From Rhizobiales bacterium 64-17 (GTDB lineage: Bacteria > Pseudomonadota > Alphaproteobacteria > Rhizobiales > Xanthobacteraceae), in contig MKWA01000015.1 in assembly GCA_001899285.1 (NCBI GenBank), positions 106,809-170,808 of the forward strand: a stretch of DNA of 64,000 nt, written 5' to 3'. The position numbers and the translations under genes are program-made. The notes beneath the pieces are model-generated. The model searched no databases and had not been told where the DNA came from. It saw only the letters and a program-made list of their open reading frames with translations. This document shows positions 8,369-16,717 of the stretch, piece after piece (the first letter of the stretch is position 1; each line of letters begins with the position of its first letter).

Positions 8369-8667
8369 CTTATTGTTCCATGGCTTCACCGTGAGGGTTT
8401 TTGCCGGATAGGTTCAAGCCCTGTGCGCCCGCCAGTCCAATCAAGCACTTAGCTCGATTTTGATGGCAAGATTGCAAAGCATTTTGCAGTCCTACTATTT
8501 TTAACGCCTCTTTCCGTCCATTTGGGCGCTCCGCGCTCTTCGCAGATTGCCGACCCGACGCATCTGCGCCGACCGGAGGCAGGCGGAAATATAAGGTTCC
8601 TTAACGCGACGGCCCTAGATCATAGAGGGCTACACTTGGGTACGTCCCGATAGCTGCAGGGTCATCG
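8369..8667. other. Intergenic stretch, no gene seen
   Basis: About 300 bp with no credible reading frame. It contains a short perfect hairpin (TGCAAA at 8473-8478, TTTGCA at 8483-8488), followed 12 nt later by a T-rich run, possibly a weak terminator for the aldehyde dehydrogenase. The stretch at 8408-8434 looks like the T-arm and 3' end of a tRNA (GGTTCAAGCC then CGCCCGCCA), but no tRNA body precedes it. Confidence 0.5.
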
Positions 8668-9615
8668 ATGAGAGATGAAGCGGCTCATGCTGCCGCGGCG
8701 TTGTCTGATGAGGTCCGCTTGCGTCTCTACGACCGGGCCCTGACATTCGCTCATATCGGTGCCTGGGAATGTGAGCTCGAGACTGAGCGTTTGACCTGGA
8801 CTCCGGGCGTCTACGACATTTTCGGTTATCCGTCTGGTAACCCGCTCCGACGTGCGAATATCGTCGATCTCTATATCGACGAATCGCGGCGCAACATGGA
8901 ACTCGCTCGTGCCGAGGTTATCCGGACTGGTCGCGCAGTCACGCTCGACACCGAGATCAGAACGTGGCGCGGCGAAAGCCGCTGGATGCGCCTCTCGATC
9001 AACGCGATGGAAGAAAACGGACGGGTCGCGCGAATCTTTGGATTCAAACAGGACATCAGCTCCGATCGACGGGCCATGGAGTGCCTGCGGCGGCAAGCCG
9101 AAACCGATCCGCTCACAGGACTTGCCAATCGCTCTGTTTTCCAGGCCCGCTATGGCGAGGTTGTTAGCGATAGCTTGAATCATGGCTTTGCGTCGGCCTT
9201 GGTCCTGATTGATCTCGATGGATTCAAGGAACTCAACGATACGTTTGGCCATTCGGCGGGTGATGCATGCTTGTGCGAGGTCGCGCAGCGTTTGCGGCGG
9301 GCCTTTCACGGTGCTGGCCTGATCGCCCGGCTCGGCGGCGACGAATTTGCGATCATCTTGCATGTGCCGACAAAGCCTGCCCGGATTGAATATGTCCTGC
9401 AGCAGACTGTCCTGGTGTTAAATCACCCACTTTTCTGGAGCGGTCTTTGCCTTAAGGTTGGGGCCTCGATCGGGGCTGCGCTCGTCAACCGCTCTTATCG
9501 TCAGCGGATGACTGAATTGTTCGCTGAGGCCGATAGCGCGCTCTATGATGCCAAGGCCGCCGGTCGCAACAAGGTTCGTCTATTCCGCGATGAACGGCAT
9601 AGCCGGGTCGCCTAG
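8668..9615 (+). CDS. PAS-GGDEF diguanylate cyclase
   Basis: 315 residues: a PAS sensor domain at about 25-130 (GAWECELETERLTWTPGVYD, with PAC-type RGESRWMRL and GFKQDIS) and a GGDEF domain at about 145-312. The active-site loop is RLGGDEFAII (GGDEF at 223-227), intact for making cyclic di-GMP, and the metal/substrate segment LIDLDGFKELNDTFGHSAGD is canonical. The RxxD product-inhibition site expected just before the loop reads HGAG, so feedback inhibition is probably absent. There are no membrane segments, so it is cytoplasmic. It stands alone between two catabolic blocks and converges on the MaoC gene. Confidence 0.92.
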   Translation: MRDEAAHAAAALSDEVRLRLYDRALTFAHIGAWECELETERLTWTPGVYDIFGYPSGNPLRRANIVDLYIDESRRNMELARAEVIRTGRAVTLDTEIRTWRGESRWMRLSINAMEENGRVARIFGFKQDISSDRRAMECLRRQAETDPLTGLANRSVFQARYGEVVSDSLNHGFASALVLIDLDGFKELNDTFGHSAGDACLCEVAQRLRRAFHGAGLIARLGGDEFAIILHVPTKPARIEYVLQQTVLVLNHPLFWSGLCLKVGASIGAALVNRSYRQRMTELFAEADSALYDAKAAGRNKVRLFRDERHSRVA

Positions 9616-9688
9616 GGATCGCGGCGGCGGCTCGAAGACGTGCATTGATCCGAGATCGACTGATCTTTTCTTCTATCGGAAGAAATTG

Positions 9689-10144
9689 TCACGCGTAGGC
9701 AATCACGATGTTCTGTGCGACCAAGGCCGGCCGCTCCTGCCCTTCGATTTCAACGGTCGTCTCGTAAACGAAACGATATCCACCATCCACTGGTGTCGCA
9801 GACAGCAATCTTTGTCTCGCGCGAATGCGCGATCCCGCCGGCACGGGGGAAATGAAACGAACTTTGTCCGTACCGTAGTTGATGCCGCGGCTGCGCCGGC
9901 GGATCTTGAAAACCGTCTGCGAGAGGAGGGGGAGAAGCGACAGCGTCAGATAGCCGTGCGCGATGGTTTTACCACCAGGGGCTTCGCGGGCCGCGCGCTC
10001 CACATCGACGTGAATCCATTGATGATCGCCGGTCGCGTCGGCAAAACCGTTGATCCGCTCCTGATCGACAAGAAGCCAATTTCCCACGCCCAGCTCTTGT
10101 CCGGCATGAGCGGCCAGTTCGGCGGGGGTGTCGACCTCGATCAT
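9689..10144 (-). CDS. MaoC-like (R)-enoyl-CoA hydratase/dehydratase
   Basis: A single-hotdog MaoC protein of 151 residues. The active-site motif FADATGDHQWIHVD (about 35-48) carries the Asp and His of R-specific hydratases, followed by TIAHGYLTLSLLP. Such enzymes add water to a 2-enoyl-CoA thioester in the cytoplasm. It lies 40 nt downstream of the Bug-receptor gene on the same strand and probably shares its transcript, which starts near the TTGTCCGTACAA operator at 11253. It would serve the CoA pathway of this block. Confidence 0.88.
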   Translation of the reverse strand: MIEVDTPAELAAHAGQELGVGNWLLVDQERINGFADATGDHQWIHVDVERAAREAPGGKTIAHGYLTLSLLPLLSQTVFKIRRRSRGINYGTDKVRFISPVPAGSRIRARQRLLSATPVDGGYRFVYETTVEIEGQERPALVAQNIVIAYA

Positions 10145-10184
10145 GCGATGTCCGGTTTCGCTGAAAATAGACCGCCCCGGCTAT

Positions 10185-11174
10185 TCATTGCAGGGTGGCC
10201 CCGGTTTTTCTGATCACGTCTCCATAGACCCTGATGTCGCGCATGACCTCCTGCATGACCCGCTCGGGCGTGAAGATTTCCGTGATGAAGCCACGCTTTT
10301 CCAGATCGTGGCGGATCTCGGGCCGTTGCAGGATTTCGTTCACGGCCGCATTTAGTTTCTTGATGATCGGTTCGGGGGTTCCCGCCGGCGCGAACAATCC
10401 AGTCCAGGTTGTCGCGTCGAAGCCGGGGAGCGTTTCCCCGACGGTCGGCACATCGGGCGCCTGTTTGAGCCGATGGCTGCCGGTAACCGCGAGGCCCTTC
10501 AGCTTCCCGTCCTTGATCAGGCCGGACACCACGCCGTAGCCGGCAAACATCATGTTCACCTGCTGGCCCATGACGTCGGTCACGGCCGGCGGCACGCCGC
10601 GATAGGGCACATGCACGATCTTCGTTCCCGCCATCTGGTTGAACAACTCGCCGGAAAGGTGTGTCGATGTGCCGTTGCCGGACGAGGCGAATGTCAGCTC
10701 GCCGGGTTTTTGCTTGGCGAGCGCGATAATGTCCTTGACCGAATTCGCCGGAAACGTCGGATGCACGATGAGGATGTTGAAGTCCCGATAGTGCATGGCG
10801 ATCGGCGCGAATGACTTGAGCGGATCGTAGCCGATCGTCTTGTACAGAAACTGGTTCGAGCCGAGTGGGTTGCCCTGGATCAATAGCGTGTAACCGTCGG
10901 CTGGCGACTTCGCCGCCTGCTCGGTGCCGATATTGCTACCGGCGCCGGGGCGGTTATCGCAGATCACCGGCTGGCCCAGCATCTTGCTGAGATTTTCGGC
11001 GACAACCCGCGCGACAATGTCAGCGGCGCCGCCGGCTAGAAACGGAACGATGATGCGGATCGTCTTCGACGGGTACGGCTCGTCGGTGCTGGACCATGCC
11101 GGCGCGGCGTGGCCGAGCATCGGCAACGTCAGCAGAGATGTCACGACACTGCGACGGGTCGGGCGAACTGGCAT
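10185..11174 (-). CDS. Bug-type (tripartite tricarboxylate transporter) periplasmic receptor
   Basis: 329 residues with an N-terminal export signal carrying an RR pair (PTRRSVVTSLLTLPMLGHAAPA), possibly Tat-type. The mature part has the family landmarks YPSKTIRIIVPFLAGGAADI, VICDNRPGAGSNIGTE, and VPYRGVPPAVTDVMGQQV. Bug receptors bind small carboxylates; here no TctA/TctB membrane partner is in the window. The ATG at 11174 is chosen over the one 15 nt upstream because GGGAGGAAACGCC sits just before it. It is divergent from the acyl-CoA dehydrogenase across the operator at 11253. Confidence 0.9.
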   Translation of the reverse strand: MPVRPTRRSVVTSLLTLPMLGHAAPAWSSTDEPYPSKTIRIIVPFLAGGAADIVARVVAENLSKMLGQPVICDNRPGAGSNIGTEQAAKSPADGYTLLIQGNPLGSNQFLYKTIGYDPLKSFAPIAMHYRDFNILIVHPTFPANSVKDIIALAKQKPGELTFASSGNGTSTHLSGELFNQMAGTKIVHVPYRGVPPAVTDVMGQQVNMMFAGYGVVSGLIKDGKLKGLAVTGSHRLKQAPDVPTVGETLPGFDATTWTGLFAPAGTPEPIIKKLNAAVNEILQRPEIRHDLEKRGFITEIFTPERVMQEVMRDIRVYGDVIRKTGATLQ

Positions 11175-11252
11175 GGCGTTTCCTCCCAAGGTCGATGCTT
11201 ATTTTCGGAGGATCGTAGCCAACTCCGGACAGCCATTTCAACGGATATCTGG

Positions 11253-11264
11253 TTGTCCGTACAA
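11253..11264. promoter_or_regulatory. Putative GntR operator TTGTCCGTACAA (divergent promoter)
   Basis: A near-perfect 12-bp palindrome between the divergent Bug-receptor and acyl-CoA dehydrogenase genes. A weaker copy of the core, TCCGGACA, lies at 11224-11231, 31 bp away centre to centre. A TTGACA hexamer at 11270-11275 could be the -35 of the rightward promoter. The same motif recurs at 15561 and 19347, always at a promoter of this block. Confidence 0.6.
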
Positions 11265-11336
11265 ATTTCTTGACAACCCTTTGCCCCGCACCCCATCTTG
11301 CGGCCACCCACGGATGCAACGGCAGGCGGTCCCGGA

Positions 11337-12500
11337 ATGTCTCTCGATTTCAATTTTTCGCCGGAACAGGAAGAGTTTCGCGCCTATGTCCGCGACTTCG
11401 CCCAGCGGGAAATCGCGCCTTACGTCAAGGAATGGGATGACGTCGAGCAACTGCCGACGCACGACATCATCCCGAAAATGGGGAAAGCAGGACTGATCGG
11501 CCTGGCCGCTCCGAAGGAAATGGGCGGTCACGGCAAGGACTACATCACGCTCGGCATCTGCATCGAGGAACTTGGCCGCGTCGATACGAGCTGCGCGCTG
11601 ATCTGCTCCGTCAACAACACCATGGCGACCCTGATTCCGGGTTGGGGCGATGATGTCGTCCGCAAGGTGTTCCGCGGCGAAAATCTTTTGTCGATCGCGA
11701 CCTCGGAAGAGGATGCGGGATCGGACGTCACCAACATGCAGACCGAGGCGGTGGTCGATGGCGACGACTTCCTGATCACCGGCCGCAAGATTCATGTCAG
11801 CATCATGCCGGGCGCGACCTATATGGGCGTCACCGCCTGGGTGAAGGGCGACGGGACCAACAAGCCGCGCATCGCTTTCATCAAGGTGCCCGCCGACGCT
11901 CCAGGCATCTCGTGCGAACAGATGGAAGAGATGGGCGCGCGCGGCCATCAGCTCGGCATCGTTCATTTCAAGAATGTCCGCGTGCCGCAGGCGAACGTGC
12001 TGGGCTCGAAAGCCGAGGGAAAGAAGCTGCTTTATGCCCGCTGGGGCGTGTCGCGCTGCCTATCGGCGCTCAATGCCATCGGCTCGGCGCAGCAGGTGCT
12101 CGATGACACCGTCGCGTTCGTCAAGAAGAAGGTGGTCTACGGACGGCCGATCGGCATGTATCAGGGCGTCAGCTTTCCGCTGATCGAGCACTATACGCGC
12201 ATCCAGGCTTGCCGGCTGATGGCCTACAAGGGGTTATGGATGAGCGTGGTGGGGCAAAATCCCGCGATGCAGGCGACGATGGCGAAATGGTATTCGGTCA
12301 CGTCGTCGGTCGATGCCATCACCGCGTGTCTGCAGATGTATGGCGCCAACGGTTATCTGAAAGAATGCTCGGTCGAGCGCCGCATGCGCGACACGATGGC
12401 GCTGCTGTTCACCGGCGGCACCATCAACATCATGAAGATCATCGCCATCAAGGAACTGCTGGGCAAGGAGTTTGCCGCCATTCGCGGCGACGGCGGTTGA
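11337..12500 (+). CDS. Acyl-CoA dehydrogenase family protein lacking the usual catalytic Glu
   Basis: 387 residues with the full acyl-CoA dehydrogenase fold: N-terminal helices (FSPEQEEFRAYVRDFAQREIAP), FAD-side segment SIATSEEDAGSDV, YGRPIGMYQGVSFPL and the C-terminal QMYGANGYLKECSVERRMRD. The segment where short-chain enzymes have YEGT with the catalytic glutamate reads FTGGT (Gly at about 360). The alternative isovaleryl-type position also lacks Glu (WGVSRCLSAL). It may therefore catalyse something other than plain dehydrogenation; ACAD-fold desulfinases and similar variants are known. The ATG at 11337 follows AGGCGG. It is first in the rightward operon with MmgE/PrpD and the SDR. Confidence 0.85.
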   Translation: MSLDFNFSPEQEEFRAYVRDFAQREIAPYVKEWDDVEQLPTHDIIPKMGKAGLIGLAAPKEMGGHGKDYITLGICIEELGRVDTSCALICSVNNTMATLIPGWGDDVVRKVFRGENLLSIATSEEDAGSDVTNMQTEAVVDGDDFLITGRKIHVSIMPGATYMGVTAWVKGDGTNKPRIAFIKVPADAPGISCEQMEEMGARGHQLGIVHFKNVRVPQANVLGSKAEGKKLLYARWGVSRCLSALNAIGSAQQVLDDTVAFVKKKVVYGRPIGMYQGVSFPLIEHYTRIQACRLMAYKGLWMSVVGQNPAMQATMAKWYSVTSSVDAITACLQMYGANGYLKECSVERRMRDTMALLFTGGTINIMKIIAIKELLGKEFAAIRGDGG

Positions 12501-12542
12501 GGATTCGCTGCTCGCGCGCAGCGCAAGGAACGGAGTGCTGTC

Positions 12543-13919
12543 ATGACGCTCGCGGAGCAACTCGCCGATTTTTGTCTTGCCACGAATTTTGACGATCTGC
12601 CGCCGGATGTGATCGCCGCGACGAAGCGGATGGCGGCCGACACGCTGGCCTGCGCCTGGGCAGGAACGACCGCGCCGGGCGTCGAGAACATGCACCGGAT
12701 GGTGGCCGACGAAGCCGGCCGACCGGATGCCGTGCTCTGGGGATTTGGCGGCCGGGCGCCGGCCGCTCAGGCCGCGTTTCTCAACGGCGTCAGCGCGGCG
12801 GCGCTGGATTTCGACTGCCTGCATCTGGGTGGACTGGCGCATTCGCCGATCGTCGTAATGCCCGCCGTGATGGCTCTGGCGGAACGCGAGCGGCGCAGCG
12901 GCAAAGAATTCCTGGCCGCGTTGGCGCTGGGTGTCGAACTGCATTGCCGCCTCGGCATGGCGACGACCGATCATTCCGGCTGGTTCTACACCTCGATGCA
13001 CGGTGTGCTCGCGGCCGCCGCCGCCGCCGCCAAGGTGCTGCGGCTCGATCGCGACGGAGTGTGCAATGCGATCGGCGCGGCGCTGGCCCAATGCGGCGGC
13101 ACGCAACAGGCGGCGATCGAGCAGACGCTGATGAAGCGAACGCAGTCCGCGATCGCGGCCCGCGACGCGGTATTCTCCGCGCTGCTGGCCCGGTACGAGA
13201 CCAGTGCGCCGCGCGCCGTCTTCGAAGGAAAGTGCGGCTTCTACGCCATGTATGAGAACGGCGACCCGGCCGTCGTCACGCGCGATCTCGGGCGGCGCTA
13301 CGAAGTTCTCAACATGACCTTGAAGAAGTTTCCGAGCTGCGGCTGCAACCATGCGCCGGCGGAAGCGGCCCTGCAGTTGATGCACGAAAACAAGCTCGAT
13401 GTCTCGCAGGTCAAGGACATCGAAGTGACCATCTCGCCCTATATGGCGCGGTTGGTCGGCGCCAAATACGATCCGGGCAGCAATCCTCTAGTCGCGGCGC
13501 AATTCAGCGCTCAGTATTCGGTTGCCAGCGTGATGTTGCGCGGCCATCTCGGGCTCGCGGATCTCGAAGCGTCCGCGGCGCGGGATCCGGCGGCGATCAA
13601 ACTGGCACATGCCGTCAAGGTGCTCATCGACGAGAGCCAGGAGGGCGCCGGACTGGGGGGTACGGTGTCGTTCACCGCGCCGTCCGGACGGTTGACGCGC
13701 ACCATCCTCGATCTGCCCGGCAGCCCGGAAAATCCGATGTCGGATGCCGATCTCACCGCCAAGGCGCTGGACTGCTTCTCGCGTGGCGTTGCGCCGCTGT
13801 CGGCGGCGCAGGCGCGGGCCTTGCTCGGCCGTATCGAAGCGCTGGACCAGCTCGACGACATGTCGGCATTCTGGAGCGGTCTCGCCGGTGTTCCGGCGCA
13901 GGAGCGTCGCTCCGCCTGA
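12543..13919 (+). CDS. MmgE/PrpD family protein
   Basis: A 458-residue protein of the family that includes 2-methylcitrate dehydratase (PrpD), cis-aconitate decarboxylase and iminodisuccinate epimerase. Family landmarks are the all-helical N-terminal half starting LAEQLADFCLATNFDDLPPDV, FLNGVSAAALDFDCLHLGG-like segment, the KKFPSCGCNHAPAEAALQL turn (about 262-280), and a mixed C-terminal lid. In the relatives the substrates are di- and tricarboxylic acids, which fits the aconitase X and citryl-CoA lyase genes nearby. It follows the dehydrogenase by 42 nt and precedes the SDR by 18 nt, so it is mid-operon. The exact reaction is unknown. Confidence 0.88.
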   Translation: MTLAEQLADFCLATNFDDLPPDVIAATKRMAADTLACAWAGTTAPGVENMHRMVADEAGRPDAVLWGFGGRAPAAQAAFLNGVSAAALDFDCLHLGGLAHSPIVVMPAVMALAERERRSGKEFLAALALGVELHCRLGMATTDHSGWFYTSMHGVLAAAAAAAKVLRLDRDGVCNAIGAALAQCGGTQQAAIEQTLMKRTQSAIAARDAVFSALLARYETSAPRAVFEGKCGFYAMYENGDPAVVTRDLGRRYEVLNMTLKKFPSCGCNHAPAEAALQLMHENKLDVSQVKDIEVTISPYMARLVGAKYDPGSNPLVAAQFSAQYSVASVMLRGHLGLADLEASAARDPAAIKLAHAVKVLIDESQEGAGLGGTVSFTAPSGRLTRTILDLPGSPENPMSDADLTAKALDCFSRGVAPLSAAQARALLGRIEALDQLDDMSAFWSGLAGVPAQERRSA

Positions 13920-13937
13920 CAACGGACTCATAGCCCC

Positions 13938-14720
13938 ATGGATTACGGACTCGACGGAAAGATTGCATGGATCACCGGCGCGGGCGGTGCCCTGGGCGCG
14001 TCGATCGCCGGCGCGCTCGCCGCGGAAGGCTGCGTGACGATCCTGACGGGACGCACGAAGCAATCGCTCGAGCAGACAGCGCGCGTGATCGGAGAGGGTG
14101 GCGGCAAACCGGCCGATATCGTTCCGGCGGATCTGTCGCGGCGCGACGACGTGGATCGGGCGGCGGCGCAGATTCTGCAGCGGCACGGTCGTCTCGACAT
14201 TCTGGTGAATTCGGTCGCGCTCTCGACGTTCGGCGATTTTCTTGAATTGACTGACGACGATTGGGAGACGGTGCTGCAGGCCAAGTTCATGGGTTATATG
14301 CGCACGCTTCGCGCTGTCCTGCCGGTGATGGTGAAGCAGCGCTACGGACGGATCGTCAATATTTCAGGTCGCGGGGGGCGGCAGCCGACGCCGGCGCATC
14401 TTCCGGGCTGCAGCGCTAATGCCGCCGTGCATGTGCTGACCAAAGGTCTCTCTGATATCTATGCGAAGCATAATATCCGCATCAACGCGGTCGCGCCCGG
14501 ACCGATCGAGAGCGAGCGGTTCGACAAGATAGCGGCCTCGACGGATGCCGTGACGGCCGGCGATGCGGCGTCGACACGCGCGCCGCACATCGTTCCCCTC
14601 GGTCGCAAAGGGTTGCCGCAGGAGATTGCGGATGCGGTGACGTATCTGCTGTCGGATCGGGCCGGCTATATCACCGGCACGATCCAGGCGGTTGACGGAG
14701 GCGGGACGGTTTCGATCTGA
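13938..14720 (+). CDS. SDR-fold protein with degenerate active site
   Basis: 260 residues. The Rossmann start TGAGGALG (about 13-20) and the end VDGGG are normal for short-chain dehydrogenases. The Ser of the catalytic triad is in NISGRGG (Ser143). The YxxxK pair is absent: the aligned positions are Gly157 and Asn161 in PGCSANAAVHVLTK. The NNAG motif is also changed, to NSVA. It may bind NAD(P)(H) without classical dehydrogenase chemistry, or use other residues. It is last of three rightward genes and converges on the citryl-CoA lyase gene. Confidence 0.85.
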   Translation: MDYGLDGKIAWITGAGGALGASIAGALAAEGCVTILTGRTKQSLEQTARVIGEGGGKPADIVPADLSRRDDVDRAAAQILQRHGRLDILVNSVALSTFGDFLELTDDDWETVLQAKFMGYMRTLRAVLPVMVKQRYGRIVNISGRGGRQPTPAHLPGCSANAAVHVLTKGLSDIYAKHNIRINAVAPGPIESERFDKIAASTDAVTAGDAASTRAPHIVPLGRKGLPQEIADAVTYLLSDRAGYITGTIQAVDGGGTVSI

Positions 14721-14729
14721 AGGCCGGTG

Positions 14730-15515
14730 TTAAGTCTCCGGCCGGACGTGCCGGGTCGCTTCGGCGTCGATGCGATGCCACACTTCAGCGGCGATCGGCC
14801 GATTAGTCTCCTCGACGATGTGGCCGACCAGCCCGATCGCGCGGGCGAACACGGCGATGCCTTGGCACATCTGCGGCGTCAATCCGAGTTCGCAACATAA
14901 CGCCGCGAGGGCGCCGGTCGCATTCACCGGCAGGGATTTGCCTGACGCTTTTTCCGCATGCGTTGCGATCAGCGTCATCAGTTCGACATAGCGGCCCTTG
15001 AAGCCGTACTCCTCGGCAATCTCGAACAGGCGCGGTGTGCGTGGATCGATTGGCTTGTGGATCGGATGGCCGATGCCGGGGATCGTGATCTTGCGTGCAC
15101 GATGATCGGCGACGATTTCGCTGGCGATCCGATCAAGATCGCCGGGTGCATCGCGGGTCGGCAATGCGGCGAGGAGAATCTTGGCGGCGCCCTGCGTGCT
15201 GCCGACGAAAACGCTGCCGAGACCGCACAGACCGGCGGCGACCGCGGCCTGCATCGCCTCCGGTGCTCCAAGGATGGTCATGCGCGTCGCCAAGGCGCTG
15301 GGTGTGATGCCATGCTCGACCAGCGTGACGGCGATCGCATTGAAGACGGCGGATTCCGCGGCGCTCGGCAGGCGGCCGGTCAATTCGAGAAACGCGACGT
15401 CGCCAAGGTTGAGCTTGCCGAGAATCTGCGACGGCAAATCCCTGCCGCGCACGGTGATCCGGTCGGCCGTGCTCCACGCCATGTCGGAGCGGATATCGGT
15501 TTTTTGCGGGCTCAT
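14730..15515 (-). CDS. Citryl-CoA lyase (citrate synthase superfamily)
   Basis: 261 residues, far shorter than citrate synthase (about 430) and typical of stand-alone citryl-CoA lyases. The segment GIGHPIHKPIDPRTPRLFEI carries the catalytic His residues; the family usually cleaves citryl-CoA, or a related 3-hydroxy tricarboxylic acid CoA ester, to acetyl-CoA and an oxo acid. The ATG at 15515 follows GAGGACCCAGC; the longer frame to 15593 overlaps the promoter. The gene is divergent from the CoA-transferase across the operator at 15561. With the transferase it could form an activate-then-cleave pair. Confidence 0.85.
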   Translation of the reverse strand: MSPQKTDIRSDMAWSTADRITVRGRDLPSQILGKLNLGDVAFLELTGRLPSAAESAVFNAIAVTLVEHGITPSALATRMTILGAPEAMQAAVAAGLCGLGSVFVGSTQGAAKILLAALPTRDAPGDLDRIASEIVADHRARKITIPGIGHPIHKPIDPRTPRLFEIAEEYGFKGRYVELMTLIATHAEKASGKSLPVNATGALAALCCELGLTPQMCQGIAVFARAIGLVGHIVEETNRPIAAEVWHRIDAEATRHVRPET

Positions 15516-15560
15516 GCTGGGTCCTCGGCTTGCGGAGCGCGTGCTAGTCCAGTTATCCTG

Positions 15561-15572
15561 TTGTCCGTACGA
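15561..15572. promoter_or_regulatory. Putative GntR operator TTGTCCGTACGA (divergent promoter)
   Basis: This matches the operators at 11253 and 19347 with one changed base in the right arm. It sits between the divergent citryl-CoA lyase and CoA-transferase genes. On the minus strand a TTGACA hexamer (15588-15593) lies 18 bp upstream of TACGGA (15564-15569), placing the palindrome over the -10 region of the leftward promoter. That position suggests repression. Confidence 0.6.
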
Positions 15573-15613
15573 CTTGCTTGCATTTCCTGTCAAGCGTTAC
15601 CGCAGGATCGCCG

Positions 15614-16717
15614 ATGACTCCGCTTGCCGGAATTAAAGTTCTCGATTTCAGCACCTTGCTGCCCGGCCCGCTTGCAACGCTGATGCTGGCGGAAGCCGGC
15701 GCTCAGGTGATCAAGATCGAGCGCGAAGCGGCCGGCGACGAGATGCGTCATCGGCGGCCCGTGCTCGGCGCGGCCAGTGCCAGCTTCGCCATGCTGAATG
15801 GCGGCAAGCGCAGTATCGCGATCGATCTGAAGGCACCAGGCGCGATCGCGCGATTGACGCCGCTGCTGGCGGTCGCCGATGTTCTGGTCGAACAGTTCCG
15901 CCCGGGCGTCATGGTCCGTCTCGGGTTGGGCTACGATGCGGTTCGCGCGATCAACCCACGGATCATCTATTGCTCGCTGACCGGCTATGGCCAGCACGGC
16001 GACCGCTCGCAACGGGCGGGGCATGACCTCAACTATCTGGCCGAGAGCGGCATCACTTCGCTGGTTGTCGGCGCCGACGGTGTGCCGCCATTGCCGCCGG
16101 GGCCAATCGCTGATCTTGTCGGCGGCTCCTATCCGCTGGTGATCAACGTCCTGCTGGCGCTGATGCAGCGCGAGAGAAGCGAGACCGGATGTTTTCTCGA
16201 TATCGCGATGGCGGACAATCTTGCGCCGCTCGGCTATTGGGCGCTGGCGCGCGGGCTGAGTGATGGGTCGTGGCCGCAACCGAATGCCGATGCGATCACC
16301 GGCGGGCTGGCGCGTTATCGGCACTATCGGACCAGAGATGGGCGTTTCATCGCGGTGGGTGCGCTCGAGGAGAAATTCTGGCGCGGCTTCTGCGATCTGA
16401 TCGAACTGCCGGAGGACGACCGCGACGATCGCGCCCATCCGGCGAAAACAATCGAAGCGGTGGCCGCGATCATCGCCGGCCAGGATGCGGCTCACTGGCA
16501 GCGGCTGTTTGAAGCACGCGACATCTGCTGTTCCGTGGTGAAAACCATGCAGGAGGCTGCGGCCGGTCTCGCTAACGGCCACCATCGCCTTGCCGCTCAG
16601 GGGCAGGCAATGCCCGCTCTGCCTTTGCCGATGGCGGATGCGGTTCGGCTTCCGGCAGGCACGCGGGACGTTCCGTTGCTGGGCGAGGCGAACGCGCTGC
16701 TGGGACAGTCTCCGTGA
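15614..16717 (+). CDS. CaiB/BaiF family (class III) CoA-transferase
   Basis: A 367-residue transferase that would move CoA from a donor thioester to a carboxylic acid. Landmarks are GIKVLDFSTLLPGPLATLMLAE, the EAGAQVIKIE strand, LNGGKRSIAIDLK, NPRIIYCSLTGYGQHG and the catalytic Asp in GPIADLVGGSYP (Asp167). The ATG at 15614 is used; the upstream frame would extend into the promoter. Its GTGA overlap with the aconitase X small subunit couples the two. In this context the acceptor is probably a di- or tricarboxylate. Confidence 0.9.
   Translation: MTPLAGIKVLDFSTLLPGPLATLMLAEAGAQVIKIEREAAGDEMRHRRPVLGAASASFAMLNGGKRSIAIDLKAPGAIARLTPLLAVADVLVEQFRPGVMVRLGLGYDAVRAINPRIIYCSLTGYGQHGDRSQRAGHDLNYLAESGITSLVVGADGVPPLPPGPIADLVGGSYPLVINVLLALMQRERSETGCFLDIAMADNLAPLGYWALARGLSDGSWPQPNADAITGGLARYRHYRTRDGRFIAVGALEEKFWRGFCDLIELPEDDRDDRAHPAKTIEAVAAIIAGQDAAHWQRLFEARDICCSVVKTMQEAAAGLANGHHRLAAQGQAMPALPLPMADAVRLPAGTRDVPLLGEANALLGQSP

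Noticed and set aside
8473..8500. Hairpin TGCAAA...TTTGCA near a T-rich run as an intrinsic terminator
   Set aside because: Only 6 bp, AT-rich, and the T-rich run is 12 nt away, so it is too weak to list as a terminator on its own.
8369..8667. Complete tRNA gene at the T-arm-like sequence
   Set aside because: No D-arm or anticodon arm precedes it; the upstream DNA is the aldehyde dehydrogenase gene and a short spacer.
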